A stretch of 14,575 nt of DNA from a bacterium (lineage in GTDB: Bacteria; Latescibacterota; UBA2968; GCA-2709665): NCBI GenBank assembly GCA_027619145.1, contig JAQCGA010000028.1, positions 1 through 14,575 of the forward strand, in the 5' to 3' direction. Both the position numbers and the translations under genes were made by a program. Numbering within the stretch: position 1 is the first letter of the stretch; each line of letters opens with the position of its first letter. Positions 7,315-14,575 of this stretch are shown in pieces. The notes under the pieces are model-generated. The model worked only from the letters and a program-made list of their open reading frames with translations, was not told the origin of the DNA and did not search any database.

Positions 7315-7354
7315 TTTGCACTGAGTTTTACGTTCTACAGGGTAGTTTATTGGC

Positions 7355-7383
7355 TTGACAAAAGAGTATGTATAACGCATAAA
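7355..7383 (+). promoter_or_regulatory. Putative sigma-70-type promoter of the STAS-like gene
   Basis: TTGACA (7355-7360) is a perfect -35 box and CATAAA (7378-7383), 17 bases later, matches the -10 consensus at four of six positions. Transcription from here would give a leader of about 60 bases before ATG 7451. The surrounding DNA is AT-rich compared with its flanks. Confidence 0.5.
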
Positions 7384-7450
7384 TGTTTGTACATAAAACC
7401 GTTCTGGGGGGCGGCAGGTCATCAATACCTCTTCTTCGAGGAGCCCGGGG

Positions 7451-7825
7451 ATGTCCTTTCGCATTGAAGTAGATGAAGTGTTTCAGGTTGTTCGGGTGGA
7501 GGCAAGTGGAGATCTGAATCCAGATGTTGGATTACAAATTGCAGGTGAAGCGACGGCTGTAGCGGAGCCTCACGGGATTAAGCGATTTTTGTACGATTTC
7601 CGTGAGATGGTTCCCAGGTCGATTGCGGCGGAGGTGTACCAGCTTCCTTCTCGTATGGGGGAGGCAGGCATGGATCGATCGCAAAAAATTGCCGTGGTGT
7701 ATACCGGAGATGAGGAGCGTTTCCGGTATTTTGAAACTGTGGTTCGTAATGCAGGGTTCGAAGTGTTTCTTTTTACGGATATCGATGATGCAATGCAATG
7801 GCTTATCGGGGATGGTGGGAGTTAA
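7451..7825 (+). CDS. SpoIIAA/STAS-like domain protein
   Basis: A 124-residue single-domain protein. The pattern MSFRIEVDEVFQVVRVEASGDL, KRFLYDFREMVP, QKIAVVYTGDEERFRYFETVVRNAGFEVFLFTDIDDAMQWL fits the SpoIIAA-like (STAS-related) family: alternating strands and helices and a final DIDDAMQWL helix. Such proteins are small cytoplasmic proteins of mostly unknown role, sometimes thought to bind small molecules or partners. ATG 7451 has GAGGAG at 7438-7443, 7 bases upstream. It is flanked by its own probable promoter and a hairpin terminator, so it looks like a single-gene transcription unit. Family assignment is by pattern and is moderate. Confidence 0.72.
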   Translation: MSFRIEVDEVFQVVRVEASGDLNPDVGLQIAGEATAVAEPHGIKRFLYDFREMVPRSIAAEVYQLPSRMGEAGMDRSQKIAVVYTGDEERFRYFETVVRNAGFEVFLFTDIDDAMQWLIGDGGS

Positions 7826-7873
7826 ATGAGATTGAATAAGGCGGGTTTACGCCCGTTGAAAGAGGTGGCCCAT

Positions 7874-7907
7874 CCCCACCGGGCGTTCGGTCCGGTGGGG
7901 ATTTTAT
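7874..7907 (+). terminator. Intrinsic terminator after the STAS-like gene
   Basis: CCCCACCGG (7874-7882) and CCGGTGGGG (7892-7900) form a perfect 9-base, GC-rich stem with a 9-base loop, followed by ATTTTAT. It lies about 50 bases after the stop and shortly before the next gene. Confidence 0.75.
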
Positions 7908-7940
7908 CTATATGCGATTATGGGTTGTGAGGGAGGATTT

Positions 7941-8858
7941 ATGGTGGGACAGGATACAAGAATACCCTCGGTTGCGGTAACAGGTGCGCTGGGCAATTTG
8001 GGTTGGAAACTGATGGTGCATCTGGCGCAAAACAACATGGTGAAACGACTGGTCGCACTGGATGCGCATGAACCAGATGCGGGGCGTGCAGCGGTGCTGG
8101 TTGCGGATACGCAAGCCGAGGTGGAGTTTGTCCGGTGTGATTTGACGGACTGGAACGACCGAGGCTGGCGGGAAGCCATTGCGCGGGTGGATGCGGTGGT
8201 ACATTTTGCCGCGCAGAATCCGTTCCCGGAGGCATCGTGGGACGATGCAGTGAAGTCGCTGGACATGGTGTTGAATGTAGCACAGGCGGCGGCAGATGGT
8301 GGGGTGCGGCGGGTGGTGTTCGCATCGTCGAACCACGTGATGGGGCGGTACAAGGATCGGGAGGAGCCAGTGGGTTCGGGCGAGTTGCGTACAGATCTGG
8401 AACCGGGAACGGGGACGTTGTGGCATACGGGGAAGAAGCCGATGGACTCCACGGTGTACGCGGTGTCCAAGATTGCAGGGGAACGAGCGTGTAGGACGCT
8501 GGGGAGCCGCTCGGGTGGGAAGACGACGTTTGCGTGTGTGCGGATTGGATGGTGCCAACCGGGGGAGAATTCACCAAAGACGCTTTCGGCGGCGGGAACG
8601 CCCACGCAGGAGAGTGGAGCAGGCGTGATGGACGCAGAGACGTACGAGCGGACGGACCGGTGGTTCAAGCAGATGTGGCTTTCGAACCGGGATTTTACGC
8701 AAATTTTTGAGCGGGCGGTAGAGGTGGATGGATCGACCTGGCCGGGTGGATGTGTGGTTGTGAACGGGATGTCGAACAATAAGGGAATGGCCTGGAGTCT
8801 GGACGAAGCGCGGCAATGGTTGGGGTACGAACCGGTGGATGATGTGTATGGGGCGTAG
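7941..8858 (+). CDS. NAD-dependent epimerase/dehydratase-family SDR, uronate dehydrogenase-like
   Basis: A 305-residue extended short-chain dehydrogenase. The nucleotide-binding motif VTGALGNLG (Gly15, Gly18, Gly21) is near the start. VDAVVHFAA and VVFASSNHVMGRY follow, and the catalytic YAVSK has Tyr173 and Lys177. ASSNHVxG and the C-terminal MWLSNRDFTQIFERA ... NGMSNNKGMAWSLDEARQWLGYEP closely follow the pattern of bacterial uronate dehydrogenases, which oxidise hexuronates to aldarolactones. That substrate is inference; a UDP-sugar epimerase is less likely from these motifs. ATG 7941 follows GGGAGG at 7931-7936; an upstream ATG at 7920 has no such site. It lies just before a heparinase-like gene, which could supply uronates. 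Cytoplasmic, no signal peptide. Confidence 0.88.
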   Translation: MVGQDTRIPSVAVTGALGNLGWKLMVHLAQNNMVKRLVALDAHEPDAGRAAVLVADTQAEVEFVRCDLTDWNDRGWREAIARVDAVVHFAAQNPFPEASWDDAVKSLDMVLNVAQAAADGGVRRVVFASSNHVMGRYKDREEPVGSGELRTDLEPGTGTLWHTGKKPMDSTVYAVSKIAGERACRTLGSRSGGKTTFACVRIGWCQPGENSPKTLSAAGTPTQESGAGVMDAETYERTDRWFKQMWLSNRDFTQIFERAVEVDGSTWPGGCVVVNGMSNNKGMAWSLDEARQWLGYEPVDDVYGA

Positions 8859-8889
8859 AGAACGGACGAAGAGGTGAAGTGAACGATTA

Positions 8890-8925
8890 AAAATTGACAA
8901 ATATCAAATATCAATTGTCAATTTT
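8890..8925. promoter_or_regulatory. AT-rich 11-base inverted repeat with heptad pattern before the heparinase-like gene
   Basis: AAAATTGACAA (8890-8900) and TTGTCAATTTT (8915-8925) are perfect inverted copies with a 14-base spacer. The tract also reads as five related 7-mers from 8892 to 8926: AATTGAC, AAATATC, AAATATC, AATTGTC, AATTTTG. It stands out as AT-rich in GC-rich surroundings, just upstream of the next gene. It could be an operator, a promoter element (TTGACA is included) or a dispersed repeat. Confidence 0.5.
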
Positions 8926-8934
8926 GGGACAACT

Positions 8935-8941
8935 GGAGAGG
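8935..8941 (+). promoter_or_regulatory. Ribosome binding site deciding the heparinase-like start
   Basis: GGAGAGG is 6 bases before ATG 8948. A longer in-frame reading from TTG 8894 would start inside the palindrome at 8890-8925 and has no such site, so ATG 8948 is chosen. Confidence 0.75.
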
Positions 8942-8947
8942 TGTAGA

Positions 8948-11900
8948 ATGGCGAGGCGTGATGCAGGGCGAAAAGCGGAATATGTGAAGGCGGTGACCCG
9001 GGGAGAAGGGTTTGTTTCGTGGCAGAGTCAGAAAGCGGGTTCTGCACAGGAGAAGACTTTTCGGGAGCGGGTTGAGAGACGGAAAGACCGGATGTTGCGG
9101 GAGCGGGTGCGGGTGAAGCATCCGGCGATGTTGAGTGAGGAGGAGATTGATCAGGCGCGGCAGAATATTAAGCGGGCGCCCTGGGCGAAGCAGTGGTTTG
9201 AGGGGCAACGGGAGATTGCGGAATATATTGTGGGACAGCCTGCGGGGTACGTGGCGGAGATGATTGAGGAAGATACGCCCTGGATCGGGTATACGTTTAT
9301 GTGCCCGAATTGTTATGGGATAAAATCTTTTTCGGGGGTTGAGTATACGACGATTGGGTGGGAGTACCGTGATCCGCACAAAATGAAGTGTAAGGCTTGT
9401 GGTGAGGTGTACCCGAATGAGAAGCATCCGGAAGCGACGCAGCTTGTGTGTCCGCGAATGGGGCGGACGCTGACGTTTTATGAAAATGAGGAACAGCGCC
9501 GACACCCGAGAGATCGGAGTGGGAAGTATGCATACCGATATTCCAATACGCCGATCGATGCGTGTTTTTCGGGGATTGTGCGGGAGCGGAAGGTGACGTT
9601 TATGATGAACAGTGCCCGGTCATTGGCGTTGATGTATCGGATGACGGGAGAAGCCCGGTATGCGGAGAAGGTGGTGGAGATCCTGGAACGGCTCACACAT
9701 TGTTTCAGTAAGGCCTGGTTGTACCACGATTGGCGCAATACGGTGGCGGATTGCGATCCGCTGTACGCGGCCTGGCATGATCAGAGTTTGCCGCTGGAGT
9801 TCAAGCGGAATGTGTTTGAATATACGTATGAGAAGGATACGATGGATCGGGCTTTGATGCAGGTGACGTACTGGGGCGCAGGGCGTTTTTTGACGAGTAC
9901 GGGAGGGATCAATCACCTGGTGGATCTGTGTCTGGCGTACGATCTGGTGTATCAGGCGAAGGGAACGGATGGGAGATTGTTGTGGACGCCGGAACTGCGT
10001 GAGCGAGTGGAAAGGGATTTGTTCCTGGAATGGGTCATGGAGGCGGAGCCATTCCTGGGTGGGCGCGGGAAGGCGAAGACGGTGAATAACAAAGCACCCC
10101 GCGCGTACAATGCGATGGCGGCGGTGGGCAAGTGTCTGGGGATCACAGAGTTTGCAGATACGGCGCTGAAGGGCTACGAGGCCATTCGGGATACATCGTT
10201 TGGTTTTGACGGATTCAGCCACGAGACGCCGTCGTATAATGAAATGTATCTCAACCAGATGCTTCTGGTGCCGGAAACGCTTCAGGGGTTTCGCTGGCCG
10301 AAGGCGTATGGAAAGCGGCAGGGAAAGGTGGATCTGTACCGGACCGACAAAAAACTCAGGCTGATGATGTACGCGGTTCTGGATTCGTTGCGGCCAGATG
10401 GGCGATTGATGACGCTGGGAGATAGTCACCAGTCCAAGATTAAGCGGGTGAGTGGTTCAAATATCCTGGAGATTGGAATGAAGCGGTACCCGGAATATTT
10501 TGGGAAACGGGTTCCGGATATGTACCAATTCCGAGGGAGTAAGCCCACGGAGTATGCGGCGCTGTACCTGGATGCGGCGTTGCTCAATGCGAAGAAAAAG
10601 GTGAAGACAGAAGAGGGGTTGGATCTACCGGAGGTTTATTTCCCGGCTTGGATGAATGCCCTGTTACGCCATGGGAATGGGATGACGGGTACGGTGCTTT
10701 CGCTGACGTTTAATCCCGCGGGTGGACACCGGCATTACGATAACCTGGCACTGTATTACGAGGACCGGGGCAGGATTATGCTGGGGGATCACGGGTACCT
10801 GGCCGAGGCGCCGATGCAGCGGTGGGTGAAGCATACGTTCAGTCATAATCTGGTGATTGTGGATGATCAGCAGCAGTTGTTCCGGACAGATGGACTGCGA
10901 TGGCCGGAGTTGGAGATGATGGTCAGTTCACCGAAGGTTTCGGCGGTGGAGGCGTCGTCCCGGGTGTATGCGCAATGCCAGGATTTCCGGAGGCTGGTTG
11001 TGCTGATTAAAGGACCGGGGGCGGAGACGTTTGCGGTGGATGTTTTTAGAGTAAAAGGAGGTAAGAAGCACGATTACCGGGTTTTCTCGGAGGTGGCTTC
11101 GAGCGATGCCGGGGATCGGGGTCGGCTTACATTTACTGGATTGAAGATGCCTGTCCAGCCTCCGTTGCCGAAGGTAGGCGCGAGCCAGGAAGAGGTAAAT
11201 ATTTTTGGACTTCGAGACGCGGTTTGCGCCAAAAATCCGTCTGATCGGTGGCAGGCGACCTGGTCTGAAAAAGGGCAGCGATTCCGGATGTGGATGCTGT
11301 CTGATGTGGATGAGGTGCAGACGGCCAATGGGCATGGGCAGGAGGTGTTGGCAGAAGCGAGCCACGTGGGCCGCCGGTTGCGGTATGTGGATGCTGTTCG
11401 TTGCGGGAAAGAGTTGCAAAGTACGTTCGTCGCTGTACACGAACCGAGCGGTCCGGGAGGTTCGATGCCGGTCCGGAAAGTCGATCGCGTGAGTTTACCG
11501 GATCGGGTAGGACCAGATGCGGTGGTGTTACGGATTGAGTCGAAGTGGGGTACGTATTATGTGTTCAGTGAATGCCGCCGGGAGGTTCAGGTGGACGATG
11601 TGTGTTTTCAGGGGCGTTTCGGAGTGTTCTGCAAGACGACCGAGGGCGGGAACTGGTTGTTGACATCTGGGGCAAAGACGATGCAGGTCTATGGGTTCGG
11701 TTTTGAGGATGCGCCTGCGGTGTGGAAAGGGAAGGTGGTGGATCAGACGGAGACGGGTCTGCGTGCTGAGACGTCAAGGCCTGCGGGGTGGGCGGACGTT
11801 CCTGATCAGGTGACGAACTATGTTCGGGTGAAAACCCAGAAGTATATGACGGGTTTTCCTGTTCGTTCGGCAGGGCGGAATCGGATTGTTGTGGAACGGT

Positions 11901-12001
11901 TTCCTCTTCAGAAAGCAACTCGGTTTGAACTTTCGGAGGTGCGGTTCTGGGGAAATGATGTACCTCCGAATCCTGCGCCACCGGAGCCGACGAAGGATTA
12001 A
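8948..12001 (+). CDS. Heparinase II/III family protein (polysaccharide lyase-like)
   Basis: A 1017-residue protein. Residues about 200-530 read as a helical (alpha/alpha) toroid: FMMNSARSLALMYRMTGEARYAEKV, GGINHLVDLCLAYDLV, NNKAPRAYNAMAAVG, GFSHETPSYNEMYLNQ. The C-terminal part has the heparinase II/III beta-sandwich motif GGHRHYDNL (His594, His596, Asp598) followed by DRGRIMLGDHGY and HTFSHNLVIVDDQQQ. Members eliminate or hydrolyse uronate-containing polysaccharides such as heparin or alginate; the substrate here is unknown. A four-Cys zinc-ribbon-like element, CPNC (119-122) and CKAC (148-151), precedes the toroid. The N-terminus is charged and has no signal peptide, unusual for a lyase expected outside or in the periplasm. 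It is long for the family, with a further C-terminal beta-rich region. Start ATG 8948 is set by GGAGAGG. Confidence 0.88.
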   Translation: MARRDAGRKAEYVKAVTRGEGFVSWQSQKAGSAQEKTFRERVERRKDRMLRERVRVKHPAMLSEEEIDQARQNIKRAPWAKQWFEGQREIAEYIVGQPAGYVAEMIEEDTPWIGYTFMCPNCYGIKSFSGVEYTTIGWEYRDPHKMKCKACGEVYPNEKHPEATQLVCPRMGRTLTFYENEEQRRHPRDRSGKYAYRYSNTPIDACFSGIVRERKVTFMMNSARSLALMYRMTGEARYAEKVVEILERLTHCFSKAWLYHDWRNTVADCDPLYAAWHDQSLPLEFKRNVFEYTYEKDTMDRALMQVTYWGAGRFLTSTGGINHLVDLCLAYDLVYQAKGTDGRLLWTPELRERVERDLFLEWVMEAEPFLGGRGKAKTVNNKAPRAYNAMAAVGKCLGITEFADTALKGYEAIRDTSFGFDGFSHETPSYNEMYLNQMLLVPETLQGFRWPKAYGKRQGKVDLYRTDKKLRLMMYAVLDSLRPDGRLMTLGDSHQSKIKRVSGSNILEIGMKRYPEYFGKRVPDMYQFRGSKPTEYAALYLDAALLNAKKKVKTEEGLDLPEVYFPAWMNALLRHGNGMTGTVLSLTFNPAGGHRHYDNLALYYEDRGRIMLGDHGYLAEAPMQRWVKHTFSHNLVIVDDQQQLFRTDGLRWPELEMMVSSPKVSAVEASSRVYAQCQDFRRLVVLIKGPGAETFAVDVFRVKGGKKHDYRVFSEVASSDAGDRGRLTFTGLKMPVQPPLPKVGASQEEVNIFGLRDAVCAKNPSDRWQATWSEKGQRFRMWMLSDVDEVQTANGHGQEVLAEASHVGRRLRYVDAVRCGKELQSTFVAVHEPSGPGGSMPVRKVDRVSLPDRVGPDAVVLRIESKWGTYYVFSECRREVQVDDVCFQGRFGVFCKTTEGGNWLLTSGAKTMQVYGFGFEDAPAVWKGKVVDQTETGLRAETSRPAGWADVPDQVTNYVRVKTQKYMTGFPVRSAGRNRIVVERFPLQKATRFELSEVRFWGNDVPPNPAPPEPTKD

Positions 12002-12068
12002 GGGAACCATCTGTTATTCATGGACCGAATTGAGGGTCTTCGCTTCCGATTGGACCTATCCCCCCGGC

Positions 12069-12093
12069 CCCCCTTTCCTGAGAGGAAAGGGGG
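12069..12093. terminator. 11-base GC-rich hairpin after the heparinase-like gene
   Basis: CCCCCTTTCCT (12069-12079) and AGGAAAGGGGG (12083-12093) form a perfect 11-base stem with a GAG loop. No T-run follows, so it may be a factor-assisted terminator, a transcript-protecting hairpin or a dispersed palindrome rather than a classical intrinsic terminator. It lies 67 bases after the stop. Confidence 0.55.
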
Positions 12094-12129
12094 AGTGAAC
12101 TATCCTATCACACGGTATAAGGAGAAAAA

Positions 12130-14364
12130 ATGATGGGTGTACAACCGGGCGAGAAAGAGTTTTGTTTTCGGTTTACGGTGACTTCCGAATTGCCGAAGGA
12201 TCTGGGGAATGTTCCGATTTTGGCAACGATTGATTTTGGAGAGAAGGTTCGGGAAGCTGGAGCAGAAGGGGTGTTCGATCCGAATTCGATTGTGGTGATT
12301 GGTGTAGCCTCTGGAGAGGTGGTGCCACATTTGCGGGCGGAGGATTTTGCGTACGGGGATACGGGACGGGTGGAATGGGCGATTGAAGATCCATTGCATA
12401 CGGAGTACGAAATTCGATTTCGTGTAGCGGAGAAACGGCCGCCGCTGGAACCACAGGTGATGGTACCCATGGTGGGTGTGGGTGATTTACTGCGGTATAA
12501 TGCGGGTGAGCCGAAGCCGGTTGCGCTACCCCATTCGATGCGGCTGGTGGATCTGATGGGAGATGGGAAGGCGGATCTGGTGGGGTGCTGGAATTATTAT
12601 TACCAGCCGGGTTCGCCAATGAGCGGGATCGTGTGTTACCCTCGCGTGGGTGCGGGAGAGGATTTTACGTTTGGGGATCTGGCGAGGCTGCGGTACGTGG
12701 AGGAACGGGGCTCGACGGAGTACTATCATTTTCCCGGTGTGTACATTGAGGCGGATTTTGCGGATGTGAACGGGGATGGGCTGGTGGATATTCTGTATGC
12801 AGATATGCGCGATGAAACGGTGACCGTGTTTCTGAATACAGGTGAACGGGATGGTGGTGGGCTGCCAATTTTTGTGAAGGAGATGGAGATCCCAGCACCG
12901 GTAGCGCAGAACAGCGGGATTTGTACGGTGGATCTGGATGGAGACGGTGTGCTGGATCTGGTGGTGAACGGGCATTTTGTTCGGAATACAAATCTGGAGG
13001 GCTGGCCGTTTGAGGCGGCGGAGCCGGTGGACCTGGAAATTGGGAAGCGGTTGACGTTTCTGGATATTGATGGGGATGGAAAATTGGATGCGATGGGGAT
13101 AGCGGTGGGTGGGTGTGAGCATCGTTTGACGTGGCGGCGTAATCTGGGAGGTGATTCTCTCGCATTTGGGCCGGAGAAGCCGCTGCCGGGGGTAGATCTG
13201 GATACGTGTAGCGAGGTGAGGGCCGTGCAGGACGGAGACCGGGTGGGAATTCTGGTGCAGCATAATACGTATCAACATGTTTCTTTTTTTGAATTGATGG
13301 AGCGGGAGGGTGGTGTACGAGATTTTGAATATCGGAGACGGTTGCAGTCGGTTTCGGCGGTGCTGGCTTTCAGCGACCAGGGGTGGCCTTGTTTGTGCGA
13401 TTGGGACGGGGACGGGGTGAACGATATGGTGATTGGTGGGGGATATGGGTGGCCGCGGATTGTGATCAATAAAGGGAGTAATCAGCGGCCGGTCTGGACG
13501 GAGCCGGAGGTGATTCTGTCTGAGGGGAAGCCGATCCGGATTTTGCGGGATGAGATTCTGTTCAGCAAGCACTGGCATAACATGGGGTACACGTATCCGG
13601 TGTTTGTGGACTGGGACGGAGACGGGTTGCCGGATTTGATGATGCCGAACGAGACGAATCGGATTGTGTGGTATCAGAATATTGGGACGGTGGAAGCGCC
13701 GAGGTTTGGGCCGCGTCGATTCCTGGAGGTGGACGGGTTTCCGGATTCGGAGGTATTGAGGAAGGAGACGGGCAGGAAATCTTCGGACAAGAGTCAGCCC
13801 AACAGTCCTTATCCGTATGATGAGAGTTCGCCATTTTTCTGGCGGTCGGGCGCGGCATTTGCAGACTGGAATGGGGATGGGTTGATGGATTTTATTGGGC
13901 ATGACGAAACGCGGAAGGCGACGTTGTTTTCTCAGTATAAAGATGAAGATGGGAAACTGCGACTGAAGAAGGGCGAGCACGTGAGGTTGGTGGATGGCCG
14001 AGAGATTGATGATTCGATTGTGGGGCGGACGAAGCACTGGACGGAGTCGTTTCGGGCGGTGGATTGGGATGGCAACGGGCTGCTGGATCTGGTGTACAAT
14101 TGCGCGGGAACGGGGAAGATTTATTTGTTGCGGAATGTGGGGTCGAAAGCAGAGCCGGTGTTCGATTTGCCCCGGGAGTTCAGGTGTTACGGGGAGGAGA
14201 TTGCGTATACGGTTCATGGGCCGAATACCTGGCCCGGAGATTGGAATGGGGATGGGAAGCCGGATCTGGTGGGTGCGGTGGAGTGGAGTGTGTATCCGTT
14301 TTACTGTTATGCAGCATTGGAGATGGAGAAACATCCAGAGTATCGGATTGGGAAAGTGGAGTAG
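12130..14364 (+). CDS. FG-GAP/VCBS repeat protein with nine Asp-rich calcium motifs
   Basis: A 744-residue protein. After an N-terminal region of about 130 residues with no recognised motif, it carries nine motifs of the form D-x-(D/N)-G-(D/N)-G-x-x-D, starting at Asp141, 212, 268, 312, 424, 494, 579, 645 and 704; most read DWDGDG, DLDGDG or DWNGDG. The first (DLMGDG) and eighth (DWDGNG) are slightly altered. A degenerate DGDRVG near 368 fills the long gap between the fourth and fifth. Such motifs bind calcium on loops of integrin-like beta-propellers, usually in surface proteins that bind partners or polysaccharide. No signal peptide or membrane segment is visible. AAGGAG (12119-12124) is 5 bases before ATG 12130 and 8 before ATG 12133. 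It follows the heparinase-like gene and precedes a sulfatase, so a glycan-binding role is possible. Confidence 0.88.
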   Translation: MMGVQPGEKEFCFRFTVTSELPKDLGNVPILATIDFGEKVREAGAEGVFDPNSIVVIGVASGEVVPHLRAEDFAYGDTGRVEWAIEDPLHTEYEIRFRVAEKRPPLEPQVMVPMVGVGDLLRYNAGEPKPVALPHSMRLVDLMGDGKADLVGCWNYYYQPGSPMSGIVCYPRVGAGEDFTFGDLARLRYVEERGSTEYYHFPGVYIEADFADVNGDGLVDILYADMRDETVTVFLNTGERDGGGLPIFVKEMEIPAPVAQNSGICTVDLDGDGVLDLVVNGHFVRNTNLEGWPFEAAEPVDLEIGKRLTFLDIDGDGKLDAMGIAVGGCEHRLTWRRNLGGDSLAFGPEKPLPGVDLDTCSEVRAVQDGDRVGILVQHNTYQHVSFFELMEREGGVRDFEYRRRLQSVSAVLAFSDQGWPCLCDWDGDGVNDMVIGGGYGWPRIVINKGSNQRPVWTEPEVILSEGKPIRILRDEILFSKHWHNMGYTYPVFVDWDGDGLPDLMMPNETNRIVWYQNIGTVEAPRFGPRRFLEVDGFPDSEVLRKETGRKSSDKSQPNSPYPYDESSPFFWRSGAAFADWNGDGLMDFIGHDETRKATLFSQYKDEDGKLRLKKGEHVRLVDGREIDDSIVGRTKHWTESFRAVDWDGNGLLDLVYNCAGTGKIYLLRNVGSKAEPVFDLPREFRCYGEEIAYTVHGPNTWPGDWNGDGKPDLVGAVEWSVYPFYCYAALEMEKHPEYRIGKVE

Positions 14365-14402
14365 CCCTCACCCTGCCGGGCAAAGCCCGGCAGGGTGAGG
14401 GC
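14364..14402 (+). terminator. Perfect 18-base hairpin beginning at the stop codon
   Basis: The arms 14364-14381 and 14385-14402 are perfect reverse complements (core CACCCTGCCGGGC/GCCCGGCAGGGTG) around an AAA loop. The first base is the last base of the TAG stop. There is no T-run afterwards. It may end the transcript, protect its 3' end, or be a dispersed palindromic element. Confidence 0.65.
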
Positions 14403-14429
14403 CGCTGTTCATTTGAAAGGAGAAATACG

Positions 14430-14575
14430 ATGGCCGAGGTGCGTCCGAATGTGGTGTTGATTACGACCGATCAGCAGCGAGGGGATTGTATTGGGCTGGA
14501 TCCGTGTGCACCGAAGGTGTTGCAGACGCCGAATCTGGACTGGCTGGCGCGGTCCGGGGGACATTTTCGGCGGGG
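14430..14575 (+). CDS. Sulfatase, N-terminal part (cut by window end)
   Basis: An open frame of 48 complete codons starts at ATG 14430 and runs off the window. It reads VRPNVVLITTDQQRGD, then VLQTPNLDWLARSGGHF, the standard opening of a type I sulfatase: a first strand with the metal-binding Asp in TTDQQR, then the TPNLDxLA helix. AAAGGAG at 14416-14422 is 7 bases upstream of the start. The Cys-x-Pro-x-Arg formylglycine motif would fall just beyond the end, so activity cannot be judged. It starts directly with the catalytic domain and has no signal peptide. It is the third sulfatase in the window. Confidence 0.85.
   Translation, partial: MAEVRPNVVLITTDQQRGDCIGLDPCAPKVLQTPNLDWLARSGGHFRR

Noticed and set aside
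7428..7441. Small hairpin CCTC/GAGG that could hide the ribosome binding site of the STAS-like gene
   Set aside because: A four-base stem is expected by chance; no riboswitch-like structure was seen in the leader.
7904..8914. A 336-codon open frame on the minus strand opposite the SDR gene
   Set aside because: Low-complexity Ser/Thr/Ala-rich product without motifs; the plus-strand frame is a clear SDR with its catalytic residues.
8894..8947. TTG start adding 18 residues to the heparinase-like protein
   Set aside because: It begins inside the AT-rich palindrome and lacks a ribosome binding site; ATG 8948 has GGAGAGG at good distance.
12526..14334. A 602-codon open frame on the minus strand opposite the FG-GAP gene
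   Set aside because: It mirrors the codon bias of the real gene; its product is rich in Arg, His, Ile and Pro with no family pattern, while the plus-strand frame has nine calcium motifs and a ribosome binding site.

Overview
The window looks like part of a bacterial chromosome with moderately high G+C and a strongly G-rich plus strand. Every gene I accept lies on the plus strand. The content is three sulfatases, a phytanoyl-CoA dioxygenase-family protein, an aldo/keto reductase-like protein, a heparinase II/III-like protein, a VCBS/FG-GAP repeat protein and an SDR close to uronate dehydrogenases. This resembles sulfatase- and PhyH-rich genomes such as Poribacteria, Latescibacterota or Planctomycetes-type lineages. 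That is an inference from gene content only; there is no rRNA or marker gene here to place it.

Layout: 1-378 is a non-coding, G-rich, repeat-bearing stretch. Then come a sulfatase (379-1770), an iduronate-2-sulfatase-like sulfatase (1860-3386), a DUF1810 protein (3452-3904), a PhyH-family oxygenase (3977-4765) that overlaps an AKR-like protein (4762-5634), a MazE/MazF toxin-antitoxin pair (5746-6338) with its own promoter, operator-like repeats and terminator, a small secretion-ATPase-like P-loop protein (about 6550-7314), a SpoIIAA/STAS-like protein (7451-7825) with promoter and terminator, a uronate-dehydrogenase-like SDR (7941-8858), a long heparinase II/III-like protein (8948-12001), a protein with nine Asp-rich FG-GAP motifs (12130-14364), and the first 48 codons of a third sulfatase running off the window end (14430-14575).

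How they may work together: sulfatases remove sulfate esters, the heparinase-like protein could cleave uronic-acid-containing polysaccharide, and the SDR resembles enzymes that oxidise free uronates. The two outer blocks therefore fit a catabolic region for sulfated, uronate-containing glycans. None of these proteins shows a visible signal peptide, so either the substrates are handled inside the cell or export uses a route not visible here. The middle block (toxin-antitoxin, ATPase, STAS-like) is unrelated accessory content. Several intergenic gaps hold perfect or near-perfect hairpins.
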